This document shows positions 7,908 to 14,544 of a stretch of 64,000 bases of DNA, piece after piece. The number at the start of each line of letters is the position of its first letter. The first letter of the stretch is position 1. A model generated the notes under the pieces. The model did not search any database. It worked only from the letters and a program-made list of their open reading frames with translations, and was not told where the DNA came from. Position numbers and translations under genes: made by a program. Source of the stretch: Actinomadura rifamycini DSM 43936 (lineage in GTDB: Bacteria > Actinomycetota > Actinomycetes > Streptosporangiales > Streptosporangiaceae); NCBI RefSeq assembly GCF_000425065.1, contig NZ_AULB01000023.1, positions 82,157 through 146,156 of the forward strand, given 5' to 3'.

Positions 7908-8527
7908 CGGGCGCCTCCTTCCGGGCGGAGCCCGGCGGGCCGGCGGCCGGCCGGCGCGATCTCCTCGAAGTCGCCGACGACGGCGTCGACGAACCCGTAC
8001 GCCAGCGCCTCCCGCGCCGTGTACCAGCGGTCGTGCAGCGAGTCCTCGAAGACCCGCTCGATGGGCTGGCCGGTGTCCTCGGCGATGAGCCCGAGGACCG
8101 TGTCGCGGGTGTGGCGCAGGTCGCCGGCCTGCAACTCGATGTCGACGGCGGCGCCGGCGATCCCGGCGGAGCCCTGGTGCATCAGCACGCGGGCGTGCGG
8201 CATCGCGCGGCGCTTGCCGCGGGTTCCGGACGACAGCAGGAACTGGCCCGCGCTGTAGGCGATGCCGAGCACCAGCGTGGACACGTCGCACGGGACGAGC
8301 CGCATCACGTCGCGGATCGCGAGCATCGACGGCACCGACCCGCCGGGGGAGTGGATCCACAGCGCGATGTCGGACTTCGCGTCCTCCCGCGCCAGCGTGA
8401 TCAGCTGGGTGGCCAGCAGCGTGCCGTTGTCGTCGTCCAGGGGGCCGTCGAGGACGAGGACGCGCTGCCCGTAGAGCTCGTTGCGGACGCGTTCGTTGAA
8501 CAACGGGATTTTCTGTTCCTCGCTCAT
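7904..8527 (-). CDS. clpP: ATP-dependent Clp protease proteolytic subunit (active type)
   Basis: A 207-residue ClpP with an intact triad: Ser92 in GIAYSAGQFLL, His117 in RVLMHQG and Asp162 in the EDSLHDRWYTA segment. IHSPGGSVPS matches the substrate-strand motif. The N-terminus is short with no evident propeptide, and an Arg/Gly-rich tail extends the C-terminus. It would form the peptidase chamber with the following ClpP-like subunit. The ATG follows GAAGGG. A palindrome about 40 bp upstream resembles the PopR operator, suggesting a clpP3P4-type stress-induced operon rather than the housekeeping clpP1P2. Confidence 0.92.
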   Translation of the reverse strand: MSEEQKIPLFNERVRNELYGQRVLVLDGPLDDDNGTLLATQLITLAREDAKSDIALWIHSPGGSVPSMLAIRDVMRLVPCDVSTLVLGIAYSAGQFLLSSGTRGKRRAMPHARVLMHQGSAGIAGAAVDIELQAGDLRHTRDTVLGLIAEDTGQPIERVFEDSLHDRWYTAREALAYGFVDAVVGDFEEIAPAGRRPAGLRPEGGAR

Positions 8528-8567
8528 GCCCTTCACTGTGCGGCGGCGCGGGCACCGCGCCCACCCC

Positions 8568-8586
8568 GATCCGCCCACGGCGGATC
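8568..8586. promoter_or_regulatory. PopR-like operator of the clpP pair
   Basis: GATCCGCCCACGGCGGATC is a perfect inverted repeat (8 bp, 3-bp spacer). From memory, the Streptomyces PopR site is TCTGCC-N3-GGCAGA; the core here, TCCGCC-N3-GGCGGA, has the same architecture with one compensated change per arm. The rest of 8528-8834 holds no gene that I can support. Confidence 0.6.
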
Positions 8587-8798
8587 TGCTCTCAGCAGCG
8601 CGGCCGCGGCTCCGCTCCACTCGGTCTCATTTCCGTCCCATTTCGACAGACCCCTTCCCTTTCGCCGACAATGCCGGTCGGGTGCCGGCGTCTCGCCGCC
8701 GGGACGTCCATGACCTGCGCGTTCTTTCCGGCCACCGATCCTTCACGCGCGGGAAACCGTTCTGCCTTGTCCCGGACCCCGCAGTTACCGATCCGGGC

Positions 8799-8827
8799 TT
8801 GAGTGATCACCATGGGCGCTGTTAGCT
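8799..8827 (+). promoter_or_regulatory. Probable promoter of the NBR1-Ig-like gene
   Basis: TTGAGT at 8799-8804 and TTAGCT at 8822-8827 are separated by 17 bp, close to the primary sigma consensus. Transcription would start near 8834-8835, the first base of the GTG start, so the mRNA may be leaderless; no ribosome binding site is visible. Confidence 0.5.
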
Positions 8828-8834
8828 TCACCCG

Positions 8835-9950
8835 GTGGACGACAAGCGTGCACAGGCGGCGATCGCGGATTTCGCGAGGGCTCTGCGCGAGTTGCGCAAC
8901 TCGGTCGGCAATCCGCCTTTCCGGGAGATGTCGGGCCGGTCAGGGGCCATCTCCCATACGACGTTGCACGAAGCCACGAAGGGGAACAAACTCCCGAGCT
9001 GGGGCACCACCGCCGAGTTCGTCAAGGCGTGCGGCGGCGACCCGGCCGAGTACCGCGACCGCTGGGAGACCGCGAACCGGACGGTCCGGTCCGCGCCCGC
9101 GAAGGGCGCCGCGGCCTCCGCGGACGCCCCGGCCGCCGAAGCCGTCCGGGACGCGGACACCGCCCGAGAGGCGGACGTCCCGCACGACGCCCAAGCGGTG
9201 CGGGACGCGGACGCCGTGCGGGGCGCGGACGCCGTGCGGGACGCGGACGCGCCGCGAACGCCCCCGCCGCCGCCCGGCGAGACCGCGGGCGGGGCGGGCG
9301 ACGGCGTGCGGGCCGTCCCGGTGGCCGGGCGGCGGGGACGCCTCCGGCCGAGCCGCGCCGCCGCCGCGGCGCTCGCCACCGCGGCCGTCGGGATGGGCAC
9401 GGTGGCGCTCGTCGTGGTCGTCGTCAACCGCGGTTCCGCCGCGGACGGGAACGGTCCGGGGGCGTCCGGCGCCCGGCCGGCGAAGGCCGCGCCGTCCCCG
9501 ACCGACTGCCCGGTGCGCACCACCAACCCGCCGCCGGCCCCGCCCCTGCGCACGGGGGACGCGGCCACGTTCATCACGGACGTCACGCTGCCCGACTGCA
9601 CGCGCGTCGGCGCCCGCAGGACCGTGGCGAAGGTGTGGCGGATCAAGAACAGCGGGAGCGTGCCGTGGGAGGGGTATTCGCTGCGCCGCCTCGACCTGCC
9701 GCAGCGCGCCGACCAATGCCAGACCATCTCCGACGTGCCGATCGACGACACGGGGCCCGGTGAAATGGTCGACATCCGGGTCGACATCACGACCCCCAAG
9801 AAGCCGGGTTTATGTTACGTGCGCTTCAAGATGGTGGACTCCGCCGGAAAAGTGGTGTTTCCCGGGAGTCGGCCGGTCAACTTCCAGGTCATCGTCCAGG
9901 GGCCCCGGTTCCCCGTCGTGGACGACACGACGGGGAACCGGGGCCCGTGA
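8835..9950 (+). CDS. HTH-like, single-pass membrane protein with NBR1-type Ig-like domain
   Basis: A 371-residue protein. Residues 1 to about 80 look like a divergent XRE-type HTH (AIADFARALRELRNSVGNPPF, then SHTTLHEATKG). A charged linker follows with short repeats of V/A-R-D/G-A-D-A, then a transmembrane segment near 175-200 (ALATAAVGMGTVALVVVVVN). The C-terminal third is an NBR1-Ig-like domain (KVWRIKNSGSVPWEGY, later GEMVDIRVDITTP and GLCYVRFKM). The likely topology is an inside HTH and an outside Ig-like domain. NBR1-Ig domains are common in actinobacteria, mostly uncharacterised. The start appears leaderless. Confidence 0.8.
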   Translation: MDDKRAQAAIADFARALRELRNSVGNPPFREMSGRSGAISHTTLHEATKGNKLPSWGTTAEFVKACGGDPAEYRDRWETANRTVRSAPAKGAAASADAPAAEAVRDADTAREADVPHDAQAVRDADAVRGADAVRDADAPRTPPPPPGETAGGAGDGVRAVPVAGRRGRLRPSRAAAAALATAAVGMGTVALVVVVVNRGSAADGNGPGASGARPAKAAPSPTDCPVRTTNPPPAPPLRTGDAATFITDVTLPDCTRVGARRTVAKVWRIKNSGSVPWEGYSLRRLDLPQRADQCQTISDVPIDDTGPGEMVDIRVDITTPKKPGLCYVRFKMVDSAGKVVFPGSRPVNFQVIVQGPRFPVVDDTTGNRGP

Positions 9951-9974
9951 TCGGCGGATCAGGGAATCGGGGGA

Positions 9975-10928
9975 TCAGGAAAGAACGATCCCGCTGTAGT
10001 AGGCCTTGAGGATCCTGGAGTGGCTCCAGCCCGCGTTGGCCTTGTCACGGGAGCCGTACTGCGACATCCAGTCGCCGGTGACCCAGGCGCCGCAGGCCGT
10101 CGTCGTGGAGCAGTAGTGCGCCTGGAGGATCTTCCCGCTCCGGGTCATCCGGGTGTTCCACGTCGCGTCCACCGCGGCGCTCGTCGACGCCTTCGCCGAG
10201 CCCGGCTTGTACACCTGGCTGGACGTGCTGTCGTAGACGTCGAAGCACTGGCCGCTCGGCGTCTTGCGCGTCGAGTGCAGCGCCCAGTACCAGCCGAAGT
10301 GCTTGACCGCCATCGCCCCGGCCCGCAGGGACTCCGTCGGCCAGCTCGTGATCCACTCGTTGGGCAGGACGTTCTTGACGTACGTCTTGAAGTCGACCCG
10401 GTCCACCCGGTTCAGCGACACCCGGTACACCAGGATCGTCGTGGGCAGTTTGGTGTGCGTCCCGTCGGTCTTGCATCCGGTCGGCGGGGTCGAGCCCAGG
10501 AACGCGTGCGAGGCGTTCTGGTTCTTGAGGGTGGCGTTCAGGTTGCCCTTGGTTCCGGGCTTGAAGTCCTGGTAGGCGCCGCCGTAGTTGCTGTTGTAGT
10601 AGACCCGGACCGTCTTGCCGCTGCGGTTCCAGGCGGACGCGGCCTCGTTCTTGATGCACTGGCCCTTGCCGTTGCCCGTGCCCTTGAAGTCGTAGCAGGA
10701 GGGCTGCTCGGTGCCGTAGTCGGCGAGCGAGCCGGTGAAGTCCGACACCGATCCCGCGTTGTTGCTGTTGAAGTAGTAGCAGAACTCGCCGCTCTCGCAG
10801 ACGCCGTTGCGGGCCGCCGCCGACGCGGTGGTCGCCGGGACGAGGACCGCCCCGCCGAGCAGCACCGCGGCGGCCGCCGCGACGAGCCTCGGGACGAGCC
10901 GTCCGGTTCGTGTCGACACAGTCGTCAT
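9975..10928 (-). CDS. Secreted SpoIID/LytB-like protein with I36 inhibitor domain
   Basis: A 317-residue secreted protein. A Sec signal peptide (hydrophobic 13-35, cleavage near TTASAAA) is followed by a peptidase-inhibitor I36-type, Cys-containing domain (about 38-145, GVCESGEFCYYFNSNNAGS) and a C-terminal SpoIID/LytB domain (about 165-317, KNVLPNEWITSWPTESLRAGAMAVK). SpoIID proteins are lytic transglycosylases or amidase enhancers acting on peptidoglycan. The I36 part is almost identical to that of the next gene upstream, indicating a recent domain duplication. It is the last gene of a three-gene wall-enzyme group. Confidence 0.85.
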   Translation of the reverse strand: MTTVSTRTGRLVPRLVAAAAAVLLGGAVLVPATTASAAARNGVCESGEFCYYFNSNNAGSVSDFTGSLADYGTEQPSCYDFKGTGNGKGQCIKNEAASAWNRSGKTVRVYYNSNYGGAYQDFKPGTKGNLNATLKNQNASHAFLGSTPPTGCKTDGTHTKLPTTILVYRVSLNRVDRVDFKTYVKNVLPNEWITSWPTESLRAGAMAVKHFGWYWALHSTRKTPSGQCFDVYDSTSSQVYKPGSAKASTSAAVDATWNTRMTRSGKILQAHYCSTTTACGAWVTGDWMSQYGSRDKANAGWSHSRILKAYYSGIVLS

Positions 10929-10947
10929 CCTCTTCCGCCGGGCCGCG

Positions 10948-11835
10948 TTATCGGACGTTGTAGCCCTGCGAGCGCCAGAACGAGTTCGGGTTCGGGTTGT
11001 CGAGGACCGGGTCGCCGACGCTCTTCGCCGCGTGCGTCTGCCGTCCCGGACGCATCTCGACGTGCGTGTGGGCGCCCGAGCTGGACGACACCCCGCGCCA
11101 CGCCTCGTCCGCGATGACCTGGCCGCGGCTGATCGAGTCGCCCACGCTCACCCCGGACCGCGGCGCCGTGTGCAGGTAGATCACCGTTTTGTTGAGCGAG
11201 GAGTTGTAGACGGAGACGGTGGAGAGCCCGCCGCTGCCGTTGGCCCCGCGCGCGACGTAGATGACCTTGCCGCTCGTCAGGGCGTATACGTTCGAGCCGA
11301 TGCCGCGGGCGAAGTCGATGCCCTCGTGCCGGCCGGGCGTGCTCTCGTAGCCGTCGAAGGCGGCGGTGATCCGGCCGCCGCTCGCCTTGTACAGCGCGTA
11401 CGACATGTTCGTCCGCGCCGACGGCGAGAACTCGTGCGAGGCGTTGTTGTTCTTGAGGGTGGCGTTCAGGTTGCCCTTGGCGCCCGCCTTGAAGTCCTGG
11501 TAGGCGCCCCCGTAGTTGCTGTTGTAGTAGACCCGGACGGTCTTGGTGCTGCGGTTCCACACCGAGGCGGCCTCGTTCTTGATGCACAGGCCCTTGCCGT
11601 TGCCGGCGCCCTTGAAGTCGTAGCAGGAGGGCTGCTCGGTGCCGTAGTTGGCGAGCGAGCCGGTGAAGTCCGACACCGACCCCGCGTTGTTGCTGTTGTA
11701 GTAGTAACAGAACTCGCCGCTCTCGCACACGCCGTTGCGGGCGGCCGCCGAGGCGGGCGCCGCGAGGGCGGACGCCGCGCCGCCGAGCGCGATCGCGGCG
11801 GTGGACAGGGTGAGGATCCTGGTGAACGTGCTCAT
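10948..11835 (-). CDS. Secreted M23 peptidoglycan endopeptidase with I36 domain
   Basis: A 295-residue secreted protein with a signal peptide (to about residue 31, APASAAA), an I36-type domain (about 32-138) nearly identical to that of the neighbouring SpoIID-like protein, and a C-terminal M23 (LytM/lysostaphin-type) zinc endopeptidase domain. Zinc ligands are visible as H-x3-D in RHEGIDFARG and H-x-H in GAHTHVEMR. It should cleave peptide cross-links in the wall. It ends 19 bp before the downstream SpoIID-like gene, so the two are probably co-transcribed. The ATG is preceded by GGAGACC. Confidence 0.9.
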   Translation of the reverse strand: MSTFTRILTLSTAAIALGGAASALAAPASAAARNGVCESGEFCYYYNSNNAGSVSDFTGSLANYGTEQPSCYDFKGAGNGKGLCIKNEAASVWNRSTKTVRVYYNSNYGGAYQDFKAGAKGNLNATLKNNNASHEFSPSARTNMSYALYKASGGRITAAFDGYESTPGRHEGIDFARGIGSNVYALTSGKVIYVARGANGSGGLSTVSVYNSSLNKTVIYLHTAPRSGVSVGDSISRGQVIADEAWRGVSSSSGAHTHVEMRPGRQTHAAKSVGDPVLDNPNPNSFWRSQGYNVR

Positions 11836-11886
11836 GCTGGTCTCCTTCTGTTCGCGGAACTGCGACTGCGGAACGGGTGGGCGGGG

Positions 11887-12738
11887 TCAGCGGCGGCGGT
11901 ACTCCTCCCAGGTGCGGATGGTCACCTTCGGGCCGTCGTCGGGGCCGCGGGCGGCGAGCCCGTCCAGGCCGAGGTAGTAGTCGCCCACCTGGTGCTGGGC
12001 CTGGCTGGAGAGGTCGGTGTCGCTGATGGCGGCGGCGTGGATGTGCCACGGCCAGTCGCCCTGCCGCGGGCTGCGCACCCAGGCCGCGAAGCCGACCCGG
12101 CGCAGCGCGCGGGCGGCCGCGGTGCGGTCGGCGGGCGTCATCCCCGCGACCGAGAGGTCGACGACGCCGCCGCCGTCGTGCGTGCCCGCGGACGTGGGGT
12201 CGCCGCCGGGGTTGTAGGAGCCCTGCTCGATGACGAACGCGCGGCCGAACAGCCGCTCCGCCTCGGCGAGCATGCTCCGCGTCCGCGTGTTGAGGACGAC
12301 GCCGCCGTCGGACACCCGGTCGCCCGGCGTGAGGGTGCGGGTGACCCGGAAGCGGTCGGTGCCGAGCTTGGTGAGCGACGTCTTCCCCGGCAGGCCGTTG
12401 GCGTCGAGGCCGGTGTAGCCGAGCGACTTCTGGTACTTCGCGTACGCGGCGATCGTCGTGGTGCCGAAGTACCCGTCGACCCAGCGCGGGTCGAGCAGGT
12501 CCCGGTCTTGCAGCGCCTGCTCGACGAGCAGCACGCTCGCCTCGGCGCCGGGCGTCCGGGTGTCGTCGGCCCTGCGCGGGTCGATCTGGGCCGCCTTGAC
12601 GGTGGCCTCCATGTCGACGCTCGGCAGGGCGGCGGCCCGCGCGGCGGGCGTCCCGTGCGTCGCGAGCGGAAGGGCGAGCAGCCCGGCCGCGGCGAGCGCG
12701 GCGGCGGCGATGGCGGACGGTGTGAAGGGCAGCTTCAT
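11887..12738 (-). CDS. Secreted peptidoglycan-binding protein with M15-like peptidase domain
   Basis: A 283-residue protein with a signal peptide (hydrophobic residues 7-27, ATHGTPAARA). Residues about 60-125 resemble a PG_binding_1 domain (VEQALQDRDLLDPRWVDGYFGTTTIAAYAKYQKSLG). The C-terminal domain keeps the pattern of M15/VanY zinc carboxypeptidases: S-A-G-T-H-D-G-G-G-V-V-D for the His and Asp ligands and W-H-I-H later for the last His. This suggests a wall-directed peptidase. It lies 51 bp upstream of the M23 gene on the same strand, and may start a three-gene wall-remodelling operon. Confidence 0.78.
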   Translation of the reverse strand: MKLPFTPSAIAAAALAAAGLLALPLATHGTPAARAAALPSVDMEATVKAAQIDPRRADDTRTPGAEASVLLVEQALQDRDLLDPRWVDGYFGTTTIAAYAKYQKSLGYTGLDANGLPGKTSLTKLGTDRFRVTRTLTPGDRVSDGGVVLNTRTRSMLAEAERLFGRAFVIEQGSYNPGGDPTSAGTHDGGGVVDLSVAGMTPADRTAAARALRRVGFAAWVRSPRQGDWPWHIHAAAISDTDLSSQAQHQVGDYYLGLDGLAARGPDDGPKVTIRTWEEYRRR

Positions 12739-12871
12739 CGGTTCCCCTGGATGCGGGAGCTGGGGGCGAAGCCCATGGCGGAACCACCGTCACCGACCGC
12801 TCGCCGATCCACAAGAAGATCGTTGTTGTCAGCTTGTCCGCATTGCCCTTCCGTACAGCCGCGCGCGCCGT

Positions 12872-12894
12872 CTGACAGCGGAAACCCCTGTCAG
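12872..12894. promoter_or_regulatory. CTGACAG/CTGTCAG inverted repeat
   Basis: CTGACAG at 12872-12878 and CTGTCAG at 12888-12894 form a 7-bp inverted repeat with a 9-bp spacer, upstream of the wall-enzyme operon; a third CTGTCAG occurs at about 12922. It could be an operator; the binding protein is unknown. Confidence 0.35.
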
Positions 12895-12925
12895 GGCGGG
12901 GATCGACGCCGCGGCGCGGACGCTG

Positions 12926-13489
12926 TCAGAGGTCGCGCAGGCCGCGGTCGGCGAAGTCGATCAGCCATTCGAAGCTCTCGTCGACGTCGGCGCTCCACTG
13001 GAAGCCGCCTCCCGACTGGAGCGTGGCGAAGCCGTGGAAGAGGCTGCGGAGCAGCCGCAGGGCGTGGTCCACGTCGGCCTCCCGGACCTCGTAGCCGCGC
13101 AGGACCGCCATGAACGCGCCGAGCAGCTTCGCGCCCGCGGCGGCCAGCGGGTCGTCCGGGCCGGACGGCTCCACGCCGATCGTCGCCGCGTACCGGCCGG
13201 GGTGCTCGACGACGAACGCGCGGAACGCGCGCGCGGCGGCGGCGAGGGCGTCGCGGCCCGCGTAGCCCCGGACCGCGTCGCCGACGGCGTCGGCCGCCTC
13301 GGTCAGCGCCAGCGCCGCGATGCGCCGGTTGAGGTCCTCCTGGCCGTCCACGTGCTTGTACAGGGACGGCGTCCGCACGCCGACCCGCGCGGCGACCAGG
13401 CTCATCGTCAGGCCGCCGAAGCCGACCTCGTCGGCGAGGGCCGCGCCCGCCGCGACGACGGCCGCCGCGTCCAGCCCGGCCCTAGGCAC
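12926..13489 (-). CDS. TetR/AcrR family transcriptional regulator
   Basis: A 187-residue regulator with an N-terminal HTH (GFGGLTMSLVAARVGVRTPSLYKHV, residues about 22-47) and a C-terminal WHG-type ligand domain with LRLLRSLFHGFATLQSGGGF. The GTG start lies inside the end of the upstream hydrolase gene (8-bp overlap), so the two are co-expressed. A TTAGCT-AAA-AGCTAA palindrome lies upstream of the hydrolase, a likely autoregulatory site. It probably responds to a hydrophobic compound handled by the hydrolase; this is inference. Confidence 0.9.
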   Translation of the reverse strand: MPRAGLDAAAVVAAGAALADEVGFGGLTMSLVAARVGVRTPSLYKHVDGQEDLNRRIAALALTEAADAVGDAVRGYAGRDALAAAARAFRAFVVEHPGRYAATIGVEPSGPDDPLAAAGAKLLGAFMAVLRGYEVREADVDHALRLLRSLFHGFATLQSGGGFQWSADVDESFEWLIDFADRGLRDL

Positions 13490-14318
13490 GGGCGTCCGCC
13501 TCGCGGAGGAAGTCGAGCACCAGCGCGGCCGTCTGGTCGGGGAACTGGTCGTGGGGGTAGTGCCCGGCGCCCTCGATCATCTCGAGCCGGCCGAGGCCGG
13601 ACGGGAGGGCCGCCACGATCGCCTCTCCTTCGGCGCGCGGGTCCGCCCAGTCGGGGTCGAGGGTGCCCATCACCACGAGGACCGGGCCGCGGACGCCGCC
13701 GAGGTGCTCGCCCGCGTCGGTCGGGGCGCTGCGTCCCATGCGCTGCATGGCCTTCATCCGGCCCGGCTCGCGCATCAGGGCGTCGATGCGGCGGATCCGC
13801 TCGTCCCAGTCGTCCGGCTTGGTGCCCGGGTAGGCGACGTCGAGGTAGGAGCGCCACAGCGGCAGGCTGCCGAGGGCGCCGGCGCCGAGCAGCCGCAGCA
13901 TGCCGCGCCGGAACCGCTTGACCCGCAGGTCGCCGGGCCGGACGGACTGCTTGCGGGTGAACGGCGCCAGCTCGACGACGGCGGTCATCAGCTCGGGCTC
14001 CAGCGCGGCGGCGATGGTGGCGGCGCCGCCGGAGACCGAGTGGCCGACGAGGACGGCCGGGCCGCCCAGGTGGCGGATCAGGGCGAGCAGGTCGCCGGCG
14101 ATGGCGGTGCGGCTCCAGTCGGACCAGTCGACGCTGGACTCGCCGCAGCCGCGCAGGTCGACCGCGGCGACCCGGTGGCCGGCCGCCACCAGGGCCGGGA
14201 TCATCGCGCGGTACGCGGCGCGGCTGTCGCCCATGCCGTGGGCGAGGACGATCAGCGGGCCGGAACCCGTCACGTCGTAGGCGATCGTGCCGCCGCCGAC
14301 GGCGAGGTACTCGGTCAT
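13482..14318 (-). CDS. Alpha/beta fold hydrolase
   Basis: A 278-residue alpha/beta hydrolase. Visible motifs are the oxyanion HG in VLAHGMGDSRAAYR, the nucleophile elbow G-H-S-V-S-G-G near residue 94, a candidate Asp in GTLDPDWADPR, and His in EGAGHYPHDQ near the C-terminus. No signal peptide is seen. It is a likely esterase, lactonase or haloperoxidase-like enzyme with unknown substrate. It is the first gene of a two-gene operon with the TetR regulator and has a TTAGC-type operator overlapping its promoter. Confidence 0.87.
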   Translation of the reverse strand: MTEYLAVGGGTIAYDVTGSGPLIVLAHGMGDSRAAYRAMIPALVAAGHRVAAVDLRGCGESSVDWSDWSRTAIAGDLLALIRHLGGPAVLVGHSVSGGAATIAAALEPELMTAVVELAPFTRKQSVRPGDLRVKRFRRGMLRLLGAGALGSLPLWRSYLDVAYPGTKPDDWDERIRRIDALMREPGRMKAMQRMGRSAPTDAGEHLGGVRGPVLVVMGTLDPDWADPRAEGEAIVAALPSGLGRLEMIEGAGHYPHDQFPDQTAALVLDFLREADARA

Positions 14319-14326
14319 GGCGCCTC

Positions 14327-14355
14327 CTTGGCTAAGAGCGTTAGCTAAAAGCTAA
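14327..14355. promoter_or_regulatory. TTAGC-type TetR operator
   Basis: TTAGCTAAAAGCTAA (14341-14355) is a perfect 6-3-6 palindrome, and the adjoining GCTAAGAGCGTTAGC (about 14331-14345) forms a second one that shares an arm. It lies in the promoter of the hydrolase/TetR operon. The half-site GTTAGCTAA recurs at 21943. Confidence 0.6.
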
Positions 14356-14498
14356 TGTCATTCGCCAACGGTGTCAACATCCGGCGGGTCATGTTCGGCG
14401 GGTCATGTTCGGCGGGGATGCGGGAAGGGGTCCACGCGGTGATCGCCGCGGGGACCCGGCGGCGGACGGACGGGCGCGGCGGCGCCCGGAAGGGGGAC

Positions 14499-14534
14499 AT
14501 GCTCATGGCGGACCGTGCGCCGAGCGGCGGTTGA
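14499..14534 (+). CDS. Possible 11-codon leader peptide before nhaA
   Basis: A tiny reading frame (M-L-M-A-D-R-A-P-S-G-G) with a strong GGAAGGGGG Shine-Dalgarno sequence just ahead of it. Its stop falls between the two possible nhaA starts (GTG 14515, ATG 14545), neither of which has a good ribosome binding site, so translation of nhaA could depend on it. Speculative. Confidence 0.3.
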   Translation: MLMADRAPSGG

Positions 14535-14544
14535 GCGTCCGGCC

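Noticed and set aside
9190..9260. Short repeats in the NBR1-Ig gene as a possible DNA repeat element
   Set aside because: They are in-frame amino acid repeats of a charged linker, not a separate DNA element.
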